A model generated the notes under the pieces. It was not told the origin of the DNA. It ran no database searches and saw only the letters and a list, made by a program, of their open reading frames with translations. 49,840 nucleotides of DNA, from IMG/VR virus record IMGVR_UViG_3300022542_000375, positions 1 to 49,840 of that record. One strand, written 5' to 3'. The position numbers and the translations under genes were made by a program. This stretch comes from a virus. This document shows positions 14,268 through 22,332 of the stretch, one piece after another; the first letter of the stretch is position 1; every line of letters begins with the position of its first letter.

Positions 14268-15500
14268 GTGCAGAGCGTCGAACTTCTAATCCTCAAATTA
14301 TTTTTAGAGGACAAACAAAAATGGCGTAAATATGAAAGATATTTTTCCACTGATTCTTTAGAACCAGAATTTAAGGTTATATTGAATTGTATTAAAAAAT
14401 ATTATAAAACATATAATTCAGATAGTATAGTTTTTTCTGAGTTGAGTATAATATTTGAAACAGAATATCCGAATATAAAAGGCCCGGAACTATATGCTGG
14501 TATCTTTGCAGACCTTAAGGCTTTACCATTAAATCAACAACTTGCCAATGATCTCATTTTACAATTTGTTGAAAAGGATTTTACCAATAGAATTATAAAT
14601 AAAGGCATTCAAAATCTCTCTGGTAATGTTAATGGTATTATGGTGGAGATTGAACAACTTGTTCATACCTGGAATGAGATTAAGGGTGGGTTTGTTTCTG
14701 AGGAAGCTGAAAATGTTTTTTATGATTTAGATTTACAGACCTTGGTGGATAAGGAGATTAATGCAGAAGGTTTATCGTGGCGACTCAAAGAGTTTAATGA
14801 TCATTTAGGCCCACTGCGTGGGGGAAGGCTAGGACATATCTTTGGATCAAGGGATGCCGGGAAGACATCATTATGGATGTCTGAAATGTCGTACTTTGCT
14901 AAACAGTTATTCCCAAATGAAAATATTATTTGCGTGAATAATGAAGAACGTAAAACTAAGGTAGGGATGCGTATATTTTGTAGTGTGCTTAATGCAACAC
15001 AAAGGCAAATAGAGAACAACATGGAACGAGCTTCTATAGCATTCCGAGAACGTAACGGACACCTCATACGATTGTATGATAGAGATAAAGTCTATTTTGA
15101 TGACATTGAAGCATTGATTAAAGAGTTTCGCCCACTTATTATGATTATTGATAATGCGGACAAAGTACGGTTTAAATCCCATGGAAGGGATTTGGAAGGT
15201 GAAGCCCGGATAAGTTTCTTATACCAGGAGTATAGGCGTTTAGTAAAGAATTATGAGTGTGATATTATCACAGTTGGACAAGCCTCAAAAGAAGGAAATA
15301 ATAGAAAATTTTTAACTGATGACCTTATGGCTAAATCAAAGGTAGATAAGCCTGGTGAGATGGATTTTGCTATTGGGATAGGTGTTACAGATAAGGTTCA
15401 AGCAACAAGATATATAAGCGTCTGTAAAAATAAGGATGGTCCTCATGGTGGATGGGTGTGTACTCTTGACCCTGAGCGAGCGAGGTTTAGCGGAATCTAA
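14268..15500 (+). CDS. replicative DnaB-like helicase, 410 aa
   Basis: Unwinds DNA at the fork as a hexamer. Walker A is GSRDAGKTS (residues 193-201), Walker B IMIIDNAD (291-298), followed by a QxSKEGN-type motif (VGQASKEGN) and the C-terminal ISVCKNKDGPHGGW seen in T7 gene 4-like helicases. The N-terminal 150 residues are helical and not primase-like. The start is GTG; an out-of-frame ATG overlaps it two bases ahead. A hairpin terminator follows directly. Confidence 0.85.
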   Translation: MQSVELLILKLFLEDKQKWRKYERYFSTDSLEPEFKVILNCIKKYYKTYNSDSIVFSELSIIFETEYPNIKGPELYAGIFADLKALPLNQQLANDLILQFVEKDFTNRIINKGIQNLSGNVNGIMVEIEQLVHTWNEIKGGFVSEEAENVFYDLDLQTLVDKEINAEGLSWRLKEFNDHLGPLRGGRLGHIFGSRDAGKTSLWMSEMSYFAKQLFPNENIICVNNEERKTKVGMRIFCSVLNATQRQIENNMERASIAFRERNGHLIRLYDRDKVYFDDIEALIKEFRPLIMIIDNADKVRFKSHGRDLEGEARISFLYQEYRRLVKNYECDIITVGQASKEGNNRKFLTDDLMAKSKVDKPGEMDFAIGIGVTDKVQATRYISVCKNKDGPHGGWVCTLDPERARFSGI

Positions 15501-15502
15501 AG

Positions 15503-15527
15503 ACGGCCTAAAGGCCGTTGTGTTTTC
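15503..15527 (+). terminator. terminator after the helicase gene
   Basis: ACGGCC (15503-15508) pairs with GGCCGT (15513-15518) around TAAA, followed by TGTGTTTTC. It lies three bases after the helicase stop. The T tract is interrupted, so termination may be partial. Confidence 0.65.
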
Positions 15528-15570
15528 TATACACATATATAATTAACCCCCAGTCGAATAACTAGGGTGT

Positions 15571-15599
15571 AATATAAGCATTAAATATTTAAATGTCAA
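15571..15599 (-). promoter_or_regulatory. boundary element, promoter-like on the minus strand
   Basis: Read leftward: TTGACA (15599-15594), 17-base spacer containing TTTAATGCT, TATATT (15576-15571). On the plus strand the same bases sit just upstream of the ribosome-binding site of the Mom-like gene, so it may be an operator for that gene rather than, or as well as, an antisense promoter. Confidence 0.5.
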
Positions 15600-15616
15600 G
15601 TAAAGGAGGATAAATA

Positions 15617-16231
15617 ATGTATGATAATAGGCTGCATAAGCATGATTATGAAATAAAAGAAATCTCATATAAAGATGCTATGAAGATAGTGCTTGAAAAA
15701 CATTATTTACATAGAAAATGTCAAGCATCATTTAAATTTGGACTCTTTAAAAGAGATAATGATCGTTTATTGGGCATTATTACATATGGCACACCAGCAT
15801 CACCTACTGCATGTAGTGGTGTGTGTGGTCCTGATGAACGTAATAATGTTATTGAATTGACTCGGCTATGGATCCATGATTCAGTCCCTAAAAATGGGGA
15901 GAGTTATTTAATTGCTCATACATTAAAATTAATACCAAAGAATATTATTATTTCGTATGCAGAAGTAGCCCAAGGACACTTGGGTATAGTTTATCAATCA
16001 ACCAATTGGTTTTATGTTGGTTTGACGTTAAAGCGTACAAATAGAGTAAAGATAGATGGTACTGAAACAAAGCACAATCGAAGTCAATGTTATGATAAAG
16101 AAAATACAGTATTAGTTGATAGACCAAGAAAACATAGGTATGTGTATTTTCTTGGATCCAAAAAAAGAAAAAAAGAACTCCTTAAAAAGTTAAGGTATTC
16201 AATTTTATCATATCCGAAGGAGATACCATGA
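15617..16231 (+). CDS. Mom-like DNA adenine-modification protein, 204 aa
   Basis: Mom of phage Mu is an acetyltransferase-fold enzyme that modifies adenine so that host restriction enzymes cannot cut. Segments here fit Mom-like phage proteins: EKHYLHRKCQASFKFGLF, LLGIITYGTPAS, ELTRLWIHDSVPKNGESYLI, IISYAEVAQGHLGIVYQSTNW and FYVGLT. AAAGGAGG precedes the ATG, an excellent site. It begins a new unit after a terminator and a repeated regulatory element, so it is probably controlled separately. The C-terminus is very basic. The chemical product cannot be told from sequence. Confidence 0.7.
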   Translation: MYDNRLHKHDYEIKEISYKDAMKIVLEKHYLHRKCQASFKFGLFKRDNDRLLGIITYGTPASPTACSGVCGPDERNNVIELTRLWIHDSVPKNGESYLIAHTLKLIPKNIIISYAEVAQGHLGIVYQSTNWFYVGLTLKRTNRVKIDGTETKHNRSQCYDKENTVLVDRPRKHRYVYFLGSKKRKKELLKKLRYSILSYPKEIP

Positions 16232-16470
16232 AAAAGTATGATTTTTTAAGTTTAGATTGGGAACCTACTACAGAAGAAACAAAGTTCAAACCGGGGATGG
16301 TTGTTGAAACACGTCTCGGTCACCAATATATACTTGGTGAGCTTATCCCTGATGTTGATCAACGATCTGCTGCTGGTGCTGGATGTGGGTGTTGTAGCTG
16401 TGACTATGACTCGGAAATCACTAAGTTTCACATTGTAAAATGGGCATGGTTGTGTGAGGACTTATGTTAG
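16228..16470 (+). CDS. unknown Cys-rich protein, 80 aa
   Basis: ATG after GAAGGAGATA. After a charged start, the middle has AGCGCCSCDYDSE, a cluster of four Cys that may bind metal. Seven bases overlap with the polymerase gene. The pattern FKPGMVVETRLG suggests a small beta barrel. Function unknown. Confidence 0.6.
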   Translation: MKKYDFLSLDWEPTTEETKFKPGMVVETRLGHQYILGELIPDVDQRSAAGAGCGCCSCDYDSEITKFHIVKWAWLCEDLC

Positions 16471-17609
16471 TATTGGATGTGGAGACTACGAAAGCCCCAA
16501 AGTTCCTTCCTTGGCTTCCTGGCTCATATATAGTATCAGTACATGGGTATGATGGGAAGAATCGATATACATGGTTGTTTAATCATCCTGAGGCCCTTAA
16601 AACATTTGCGCAAAATGTATCAGAGATACAACAAATGGTTGATAATACTGAGATGGTAGGGGGCCATAATTTTAAGTTTGATATGCATTGGCTACAGCGT
16701 ATTGGTGTGGATATGACACGGATATGCTTATACGATACAATAGTTGCTGAGTATATCATTAAAATGCAGGATACCACAGTTCGTCTATCATTAGACAAAC
16801 TTGCAGAGCGATATGATTTACCATTGAAATTAGACATAGTGAAGTCTTATTGGGACTCTGGATATGATACAGATGAAGTACCTGCTCATATGTTAAGCGA
16901 ATATGGTGAGTGGGACTGTGTATTAACATACCTTGTTCGTGAATATCAGCTTCCAATAATTAAAGAGATGGGTTTGGAAAGAGTAATCTCTATGGAAATG
17001 GAGATGCTTCGGGTATTGGTTGATATAGAATTTAATGGAATGATGGTTGACATTTCATTATTGGAGTATTATAGTAAAGAGTATGAAATCGAGATCGAAA
17101 AGTGCGATGAAGAATTATCACAATTATTAGGTGATATAAATCTGAGTAGTGGTGACCAATTATCATGTGTTCTGTATGGAGGTACTTATCAAAAAGATGG
17201 GGTGGAGACAGTGAATCGGACATTAAAGTCCGGGAAAATCAGAACATATGAACGTAAGTGTCAGATTCCTGTTGTTGTGAAAGGCCTTGGTATTAAACCA
17301 CTTCCTAAGACTGAATTAAAAAAGTCCGGCTTTTATTCTACAAGCGCACCTACGTTAAAGCAATTAAAATGTACTACAAAAATCCAGAAACGGGTTGTTC
17401 AGTTAATACAGGAACGAGCGAAGTTGGTTAAGCTTAAGAGTACCTATTTTGATAAGCTGTTGGAGGATCAAATTGATGGATATATCTATCCTTCATTGAA
17501 TCAATGTCGCACAGCAACAAGCCGATTAAGCTGCTCAAACCCCAATAATCAGACAATACCGCGCATCACTAATGCGCCTGTAAAGAAGGTATTCATATCA
17601 AGATATTAA
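16464..17609 (+). CDS. family A DNA polymerase, N-terminal fragment (3'-5' exonuclease and thumb), 381 aa
   Basis: Exonuclease motifs are intact: LDVETT (D5, E7), HNFKFDMHWL (D73) and YGEWD (Y147, D151). The end carries the thumb/palm entry TATSRLSCSNPNNQTIP and stops after KKVFISRY, where normal polymerases continue with motif A within a few residues. The rest is encoded from 18646. The two parts together (624 residues) are close to T7 DNA polymerase (704). Both parts must fold together to give an active enzyme. Confidence 0.9.
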   Translation: MLVLDVETTKAPKFLPWLPGSYIVSVHGYDGKNRYTWLFNHPEALKTFAQNVSEIQQMVDNTEMVGGHNFKFDMHWLQRIGVDMTRICLYDTIVAEYIIKMQDTTVRLSLDKLAERYDLPLKLDIVKSYWDSGYDTDEVPAHMLSEYGEWDCVLTYLVREYQLPIIKEMGLERVISMEMEMLRVLVDIEFNGMMVDISLLEYYSKEYEIEIEKCDEELSQLLGDINLSSGDQLSCVLYGGTYQKDGVETVNRTLKSGKIRTYERKCQIPVVVKGLGIKPLPKTELKKSGFYSTSAPTLKQLKCTTKIQKRVVQLIQERAKLVKLKSTYFDKLLEDQIDGYIYPSLNQCRTATSRLSCSNPNNQTIPRITNAPVKKVFISRY

Positions 17610-17614
17610 AACAT

Positions 17615-17803
17615 TTGATAAGAAAATATCAGCGATGGGAAGCAGGGGTGATAGATTATATTGCGTTTGGTCCCGTATGGCTTAGGGAAGAAGAAACTGC
17701 TATATTAATGAAACACTTATGGCAGCGCGAGGTACTTATGCCAGATCATTTTACATTAGCAATAGAGGCATATATTGAAAAAAAAAGAATCATGGCCAGC
17801 TAA
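17615..17803 (+). CDS. unknown protein in the polymerase insert, 62 aa
   Basis: TTG start five bases after the polymerase fragment stop; the ribosome-binding site is weak (AAGAAGG farther upstream). Helical (REEETAILMKHLWQREVL). First of four overlapping small genes separating the two polymerase fragments. No recognised family. Confidence 0.45.
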   Translation: MIRKYQRWEAGVIDYIAFGPVWLREEETAILMKHLWQREVLMPDHFTLAIEAYIEKKRIMAS

Positions 17804-18092
17804 GTGGAAACGTTTATATGTTGAAAATTGTATAAAATGTGTAGACATTATGATTAAAGCTATGAAGGAAAGGGAAATGAATTCCTTACGAGGACAAAGG
17901 GCTTATTATCCTTCTGTTGATGATATAAAGATTTCCCAAGAAATGGAGGACGATGATCAATATAAACTGAGTGATAAAGAAAGGTGGGGGATAACTGATG
18001 ATATGGAAGCAGCTTATCAAGTGATTCAAATTGAATCTTTAGTTAATAAACGCCGGGGACGAGTAAGAAAGAAAGGTAAGTGGGAATTATGA
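17775..18092 (+). CDS. unknown charged protein in the polymerase insert, 105 aa
   Basis: TTG start with GAGG six bases ahead. Strongly charged: basic ends and an acidic middle (SQEMEDDDQYKLSDKERWGI). Its stop overlaps the next start (ATGA). No endonuclease or splicing motif is visible, so it does not look like a homing gene. Confidence 0.55.
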   Translation: MKKKESWPAKWKRLYVENCIKCVDIMIKAMKEREMNSLRGQRAYYPSVDDIKISQEMEDDDQYKLSDKERWGITDDMEAAYQVIQIESLVNKRRGRVRKKGKWEL

Positions 18093-18358
18093 AAAAGGAA
18101 AATTTCAAGAGAGCCGGAATATTAATAAACGGAATAGCCCGACTTGACAATATTGTTTCTTTATTTGGGAAGCCCATGATAGGACGTGAATTATATCGAG
18201 AGATATATGAGGCTCTGTGTTATGGGCAAATAGAGGGTATTCTAACTGATGCACAAATGGCACGCTTTGAAGACATTAATGTTGATGCTGCGATTGCGTT
18301 GAAGTTGTTATGCCAACAACGATTGTATGAACTTGTCCATGAATTTAAATCATTATAA
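18089..18358 (+). CDS. unknown helical protein in the polymerase insert, 89 aa
   Basis: ATG overlapping the previous stop. Helical; segments LYREIYEALCYGQIEG and AAIALKLLCQQRLYELVHEF. No recognised family. Translationally coupled to its neighbour. Confidence 0.55.
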   Translation: MKKENFKRAGILINGIARLDNIVSLFGKPMIGRELYREIYEALCYGQIEGILTDAQMARFEDINVDAAIALKLLCQQRLYELVHEFKSL

Positions 18359-18371
18359 TGGAGATGGAATT

Positions 18372-18641
18372 ATGATACTTGCAGTACTTGAACGAGCAGT
18401 AGAACTGCGTAAGATAATTAATCGTTTTAAATATTTACATGAGACAATTATGAATGCTGAACCTACGGCGTCTGCGGTTGTGGGGGTTTTAGAAGATGTT
18501 CAGTATGATATGGCGATGGGGTATGTATCTGTTACCGATACTGAGATTATCGCTAATGCAACAACGAGTATGCTTTGCGCCCTTGAAAGAGCTGTTAGTA
18601 ATGTAATCTACAGATTAAACATAGAATTCGACGAGCTATAA
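18372..18641 (+). CDS. unknown helical protein in the polymerase insert, 89 aa
   Basis: ATG 18372 with GGAG just upstream; the longer frame would overlap the preceding gene. Alternating helices (ILAVLERAVELRKIINRF, TTSMLCALERAVSNVIYRL). The two ERAV segments hint at an internal duplication. Ends four bases before the second polymerase fragment. Confidence 0.6.
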   Translation: MILAVLERAVELRKIINRFKYLHETIMNAEPTASAVVGVLEDVQYDMAMGYVSVTDTEIIANATTSMLCALERAVSNVIYRLNIEFDEL

Positions 18642-18645
18642 TCCT

Positions 18646-19377
18646 ATGATACTTGATGCAGACCTTAGCCAAATTGAGTGGCGTGTCGCAGCCTTCCTAT
18701 CACGGGATAAAATAATGTGTGATGAAATTCGTAGAGGAATTGATCAACACGATAGGACTTGCATTGATTTGATGGAATTAGAATTGACGAAGGAGAATAG
18801 AACATCCGCAAAAAATGCTAATTTCAGATTGATATATGCTAATCCGAAAACGTCTTGGTTTGGGTTCTATAGAGACCCCAACATGCCAGACTTCCCACAA
18901 GGGAAGTGGAAGGTTATTGTAAATGGTTTCTTTGAAAAATATGTGGGATTGGCTGCATGGCATGTAAAAATTATTAATGACGTTCAACATAATGGATATT
19001 TACGTGGTCCTACAGGACGCTATTGGACGTTTAAGAAACATGTTCAAAAAGAAGGGTACTTAGACTACAATACAAATCAGATACGTAATTATCCGGTACA
19101 GGGAATGGCCGGTGATATCATTAAGTTAGCATCAATAATGATTAGAAAACGAACACAGCATATCCCCAACCAAAAAATGATTATGATTGTGCATGATGAT
19201 ATCGTGTTTGATTTACATCCTGCTGTTGTAGAAGAAGTGGCTGTGATATGTATTAAAACATTTAATGATATTCCAATACTTTTGGAGAAGGCTTTTAACA
19301 TTAACTTTGATTTACCCATTGATGGTAGTGCCTGTTTGGGGAAATGTTGGGGTGATGTAAAGGAAATAATTTTATGA
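18646..19377 (+). CDS. family A DNA polymerase, C-terminal fragment (palm and fingers), 243 aa
   Basis: Begins MILDADLSQIEW, which is motif A (catalytic Asp at 6), so the split lies right before the active site. Motif B is RTSAKNANFRLIYAN (R52, K56, Y64); motif C is VHDD (182-185). All catalytic residues are present, so the protein should be active if it joins the N-terminal fragment. There is no good ribosome-binding site; translation may be coupled to the gene ending at 18641. The end overlaps the start of an HNH-type frame. Confidence 0.9.
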   Translation: MILDADLSQIEWRVAAFLSRDKIMCDEIRRGIDQHDRTCIDLMELELTKENRTSAKNANFRLIYANPKTSWFGFYRDPNMPDFPQGKWKVIVNGFFEKYVGLAAWHVKIINDVQHNGYLRGPTGRYWTFKKHVQKEGYLDYNTNQIRNYPVQGMAGDIIKLASIMIRKRTQHIPNQKMIMIVHDDIVFDLHPAVVEEVAVICIKTFNDIPILLEKAFNINFDLPIDGSACLGKCWGDVKEIIL

Positions 19378-19847
19378 TAAAAGATATACAAGGATTACGA
19401 TTTGGACGATTGATTGTAGGTACATACGTTGGTAGTGACAATCACGGCAAAGCCCAGTGGTGGTGTTTGTGAGATTGTGGTAATGAAACTGTAGTTACAG
19501 GTGATAAATTAAGAAGAAGGCACACAAAATCATGTGGTTGTTTAGGGAAGGAGTGCCATACTATACACGGAAAAAGTTATAGTAAGGTGTACGGCGTTTG
19601 GCGGGCAATGTTAGCCCGGTGCCGGAACCATAACAATAAAGCTTTTGATAATTACGGTGGGCGTGGAATTAAAGTTTGTGATGAATGGCATTATTTCAAA
19701 AATTTTTATGGGGATATGGGCGATCCGCCCCCAAAACACACACTTGAACGTGTTGATAACGATGGTGATTATACACTTAAAAATTGTAAATGGGCTACAA
19801 GGAAAGAACAACTCATGAATCGTCGTCCATATAAACAAAGGAAATAA
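19374..19847 (+). pseudogene. HNH-type endonuclease frame broken by one TGA
   Basis: The frame runs from ATG 19374 to 19847 with a single TGA at 19470-19472. Around it the protein reads WWCL-stop-DCGN and later SCGCL, so the stop replaces a zinc-binding Cys. The second part (VWRAMLARC, NYGGRGIKVCDEW, TLERVDNDGDY and NCKWATRKEQ) matches a common phage endonuclease-like family. A restart at GTG 19587 is possible but lacks a proper ribosome-binding site. Sitting next to the split polymerase, it is probably a decayed homing gene. Confidence 0.75.
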
Positions 19848-19864
19848 ATATAGGGAATCAAGAT

Positions 19865-20260
19865 ATGACAACTGATTTTAGTAAAGCAAAAATAGGGGAC
19901 AAGGTTTTTGATAGATTTAGGCAGGAGTGGGGGGTAATAACCAGTATAGATACTGGCTATACTTATCCCATAACAGTTGTGTATAGTAGGGATGATGAGG
20001 GCTATACAAAGTTTGGTTTTGTACTTGAGGAACATGCCATGCCTGCTTTGGTATGGGGGCAACAAACTCCAGCAGAAGATTGGAACGAACTTCCAGAAAT
20101 GCCAAAGAGGATTGTAAAAAGAAAAGTTGAGGGGTATGTTAATGTATATCCTAATGAATTTACTTGCCATTTTAATAAGGAGCAAGCAGATTGGTATGCT
20201 GATAAAACTAGAGTGTGTGGGTTTCATGTCTCACATGAATACGAGATTGGGGAGGAATAA
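19865..20260 (+). CDS. unknown protein, 131 aa
   Basis: ATG after a weak site. The beginning (DFSKAKIGDKVFDRFRQEWGVITSI, YPITVVYSRDDEGYTKFG) resembles small beta-barrel phage proteins found in early regions and called hypothetical. The C-terminal part contains HFNKEQADWYADKTRV. Function unknown. Confidence 0.65.
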   Translation: MTTDFSKAKIGDKVFDRFRQEWGVITSIDTGYTYPITVVYSRDDEGYTKFGFVLEEHAMPALVWGQQTPAEDWNELPEMPKRIVKRKVEGYVNVYPNEFTCHFNKEQADWYADKTRVCGFHVSHEYEIGEE

Positions 20261-20265
20261 ATAAT

Positions 20266-20883
20266 ATGTACGCAACCGTAGTATTAGTAACACAAAATGT
20301 TACAAAAATAAGTAAAGCAAATAATGAGTACACTTGCACTGAGTTTACTTATCAAGGTGATCCTTATCAAGGAAAAGCTAAACCACCAACTACACGAAAT
20401 ATTTTTCCAGATGATGAAGTACATGATTTAGTTATGGCTCTTGAGGAAGGTGATCGAGTTAATTTAGTCTTTAATAAAGATGGACAATTTACACAATTAG
20501 TGGGCGTTTCAAAAATTAGCGAGGCTGAAACACCATCCACTACAAATACAAGTAAACCAGATACAGTAGTGCCTACTTATGTCGAGCCCGAGTATTTCAA
20601 AGACGATCATCCGGATAAGGCCAAACGGATTGCACAAAGTGTGGCGGTGAAGGCTGGTGTTGACATGGTTTTGGGATTTTTGGCAAGCGGGGCATATAAA
20701 AAATCAGTTACACCAGAATTTCTGAGGAATGAAATACTGACATCTGTGCAGTTTTTAAAAAGACATTTAAATGTCCCCACTAACCTTCCCCCTCAAACAG
20801 AGGAGGAAGCAGCACCAGAGGAAATTCCTTTACCAGAAGAACCGCCACCGGTGAATGTCCCTGATGATGATCTTCCATTTTGA
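20266..20883 (+). CDS. single-stranded DNA-binding-like protein, 205 aa
   Basis: Covers exposed single strands at the fork. The first 85 residues are beta-rich, fitting an OB fold; a flexible Pro/Glu linker follows; the last six residues are DDDLPF, the acidic tip that bacterial SSBs use to recruit partners. GGGGAGGAA precedes the ATG. Neighbours are the polymerase and a nuclease. The fold is inferred; the tip is direct sequence evidence. Confidence 0.7.
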   Translation: MYATVVLVTQNVTKISKANNEYTCTEFTYQGDPYQGKAKPPTTRNIFPDDEVHDLVMALEEGDRVNLVFNKDGQFTQLVGVSKISEAETPSTTNTSKPDTVVPTYVEPEYFKDDHPDKAKRIAQSVAVKAGVDMVLGFLASGAYKKSVTPEFLRNEILTSVQFLKRHLNVPTNLPPQTEEEAAPEEIPLPEEPPPVNVPDDDLPF

Positions 20884-20891
20884 GGAGTAAC

Positions 20892-21110
20892 GTGAAGCCA
20901 ATAGAACTATTTAAAATCTATAGCGAGAACAATGCTAAAAATCAGCATTATGTACGAGCAATTATTTTTATGTTATTAGATATGGATTTAACAATTTATC
21001 CTGAGGACGATTATATATGTCTTTATAACCCTTTTATTTATAATCTTCATATAGCCGGTAAAGACGCCCAAGAAGATTATATAAATATGAAAGATTATTA
21101 TAGGGTGTAA
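20892..21110 (+). CDS. unknown protein, 72 aa
   Basis: GTG 20892 is preferred: GAGGAG lies just ahead. Aromatic-rich (IYPEDDYICLYNPFIYNL). The stop overlaps the next ATG (TAATG). No recognised family. Confidence 0.55.
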   Translation: MKPIELFKIYSENNAKNQHYVRAIIFMLLDMDLTIYPEDDYICLYNPFIYNLHIAGKDAQEDYINMKDYYRV

Positions 21111-21301
21111 TGTCTTTTTATAAAGAATACCCAAATCGAAAAGATTGGCGGAAACCATATAGAGATAGCCGAGGCATCGACAGTCAGTGTAAAAATCATG
21201 GGCGCTGTAGCTGGTGCCACCAAAATAGAACATATGCTGATCGTCGGTTTCGGCTTATCGCTGATGAAAAATTAAAGGAGTGGTATGAGGATAACGAATA
21301 A
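21110..21301 (+). CDS. small zinc-binding protein, 63 aa
   Basis: Starts in the previous stop. Residues 27-36 (CKNHGRCSWC) look like a compact zinc site; the rest is Arg- and Lys-rich (RKDWRKPYRDSRG). A small protein of this type is common in phage replication operons. Function unknown. Confidence 0.6.
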   Translation: MSFYKEYPNRKDWRKPYRDSRGIDSQCKNHGRCSWCHQNRTYADRRFRLIADEKLKEWYEDNE

Positions 21302-22169
21302 ATTAAAATTACCAAAATTTCTATATGATATACTGGCAAATGATGAATATGATCCTGGTGATACTGATTATTCAGTAACATCATTAATTGAATCTCCCCG
21401 TATAATCCAATTAAAACGACGGCATGAGAACGAAATTATTGAGGATGTTGCCGATAGAGTGTGGTCTATGGGGGGTAATGCTCTGCATGATTATATGGCA
21501 AACAGAGCGCCAAAGGATGCTATCTCAGAAGAAAGATTCTTTGCAGATGTACTTGGAAGAAAAATATCAGGCCAAATAGATGTGTTAGTTGATAATGATT
21601 TATTTGATTACAAACGTACATCAGTATGGTCTGTCATATTTAAAACTCAATATACAAAGTGGGAAGAACAACTAAATTGCTATGCCTATTTGTTGGGTTT
21701 ACAGAAGATTCCAGTAAAAAGATTAGCTATTATCGCAGTTTTCAGAGATTGGATGGAGAGTAAAGTTAATACTTCAAATTATCCTAAAGCAAATACTCAA
21801 GTTATTGAATTTCCACTATGGTCAACAGTAGACCAGACAGGATTTATTGCTAAAAGAATCGCCTTACATATGAAGAATGAACGTAAATCAGATGATGAGC
21901 TAACACTATGTACCCCGGATGAGATGTGGATTCGGAATGTGCAGTTTGCAATAATGAAAAATAAAAATAAAATAGCAACTAGACTTTGTCCTAATATGAA
22001 ACAAGCTAACGCCACTTTAAATTATTATAAAGACAAAAATCCCAAGGATAAATATCGAATTGAGGAACGTCCTTCTGTGCGTACTCGGTGTGAAAAGAAT
22101 ATTTGTAAAGTAAACAAATGGTGTAATCAATATCAGGAGTATAAGGGTAATGGAAGAACTGTGGGATGA
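21285..22169 (+). CDS. PD-(D/E)XK nuclease (Cas4/RecB-like), 294 aa
   Basis: The nuclease core is GQIDVLVDNDLFDYKRTS with D99, D108 and K110, preceded by SEERF (E83) and followed by EEQLNCYAYLL (Q129). Four Cys near the C-terminus (LCPN, TRCEKNIC, KWC) may hold an iron-sulphur cluster, as in Cas4 and AddB; the first is far from the rest, as in those. Probably an exonuclease for recombination, DNA processing or host DNA breakdown. GGAG precedes the ATG. Confidence 0.75.
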   Translation: MRITNKLKLPKFLYDILANDEYDPGDTDYSVTSLIESPRIIQLKRRHENEIIEDVADRVWSMGGNALHDYMANRAPKDAISEERFFADVLGRKISGQIDVLVDNDLFDYKRTSVWSVIFKTQYTKWEEQLNCYAYLLGLQKIPVKRLAIIAVFRDWMESKVNTSNYPKANTQVIEFPLWSTVDQTGFIAKRIALHMKNERKSDDELTLCTPDEMWIRNVQFAIMKNKNKIATRLCPNMKQANATLNYYKDKNPKDKYRIEERPSVRTRCEKNICKVNKWCNQYQEYKGNGRTVG

Positions 22170-22332
22170 GGGCGAGGAAATAGTCCCTTTACATCAAACT
22201 GAAATAGAACGATTGATTAATGCCTTACGACTATTAAAGGCTGTATACGTTGCAATGGGACATGGTTTTATTTCTGAGGAATTAGCACAGGCTGTTGATT
22301 TTTATTTTGAAGAAGATGAGGAGACACATTGA
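22150..22332 (+). CDS. unknown acidic helical protein, 60 aa
   Basis: ATG inside the end of the nuclease gene. Acidic ends, helical middle (EIERLINALRLLKAVYVAMG). Its stop overlaps the next TTG start. No recognised family. Confidence 0.55.
   Translation: MEELWDEGEEIVPLHQTEIERLINALRLLKAVYVAMGHGFISEELAQAVDFYFEEDEETH

Noticed and set aside
17607-18645. Group I intron in the polymerase gene
   Set aside because: Overlapping genes with their own start signals fill the stretch, and no conserved intron core was recognised; kept only as a test in the findings.
19470-19472. TGA as selenocysteine
   Set aside because: The short downstream hairpin does not resemble a bacterial SECIS, no Sec machinery is present, and the gene is a typical homing-type gene; mutation is simpler.
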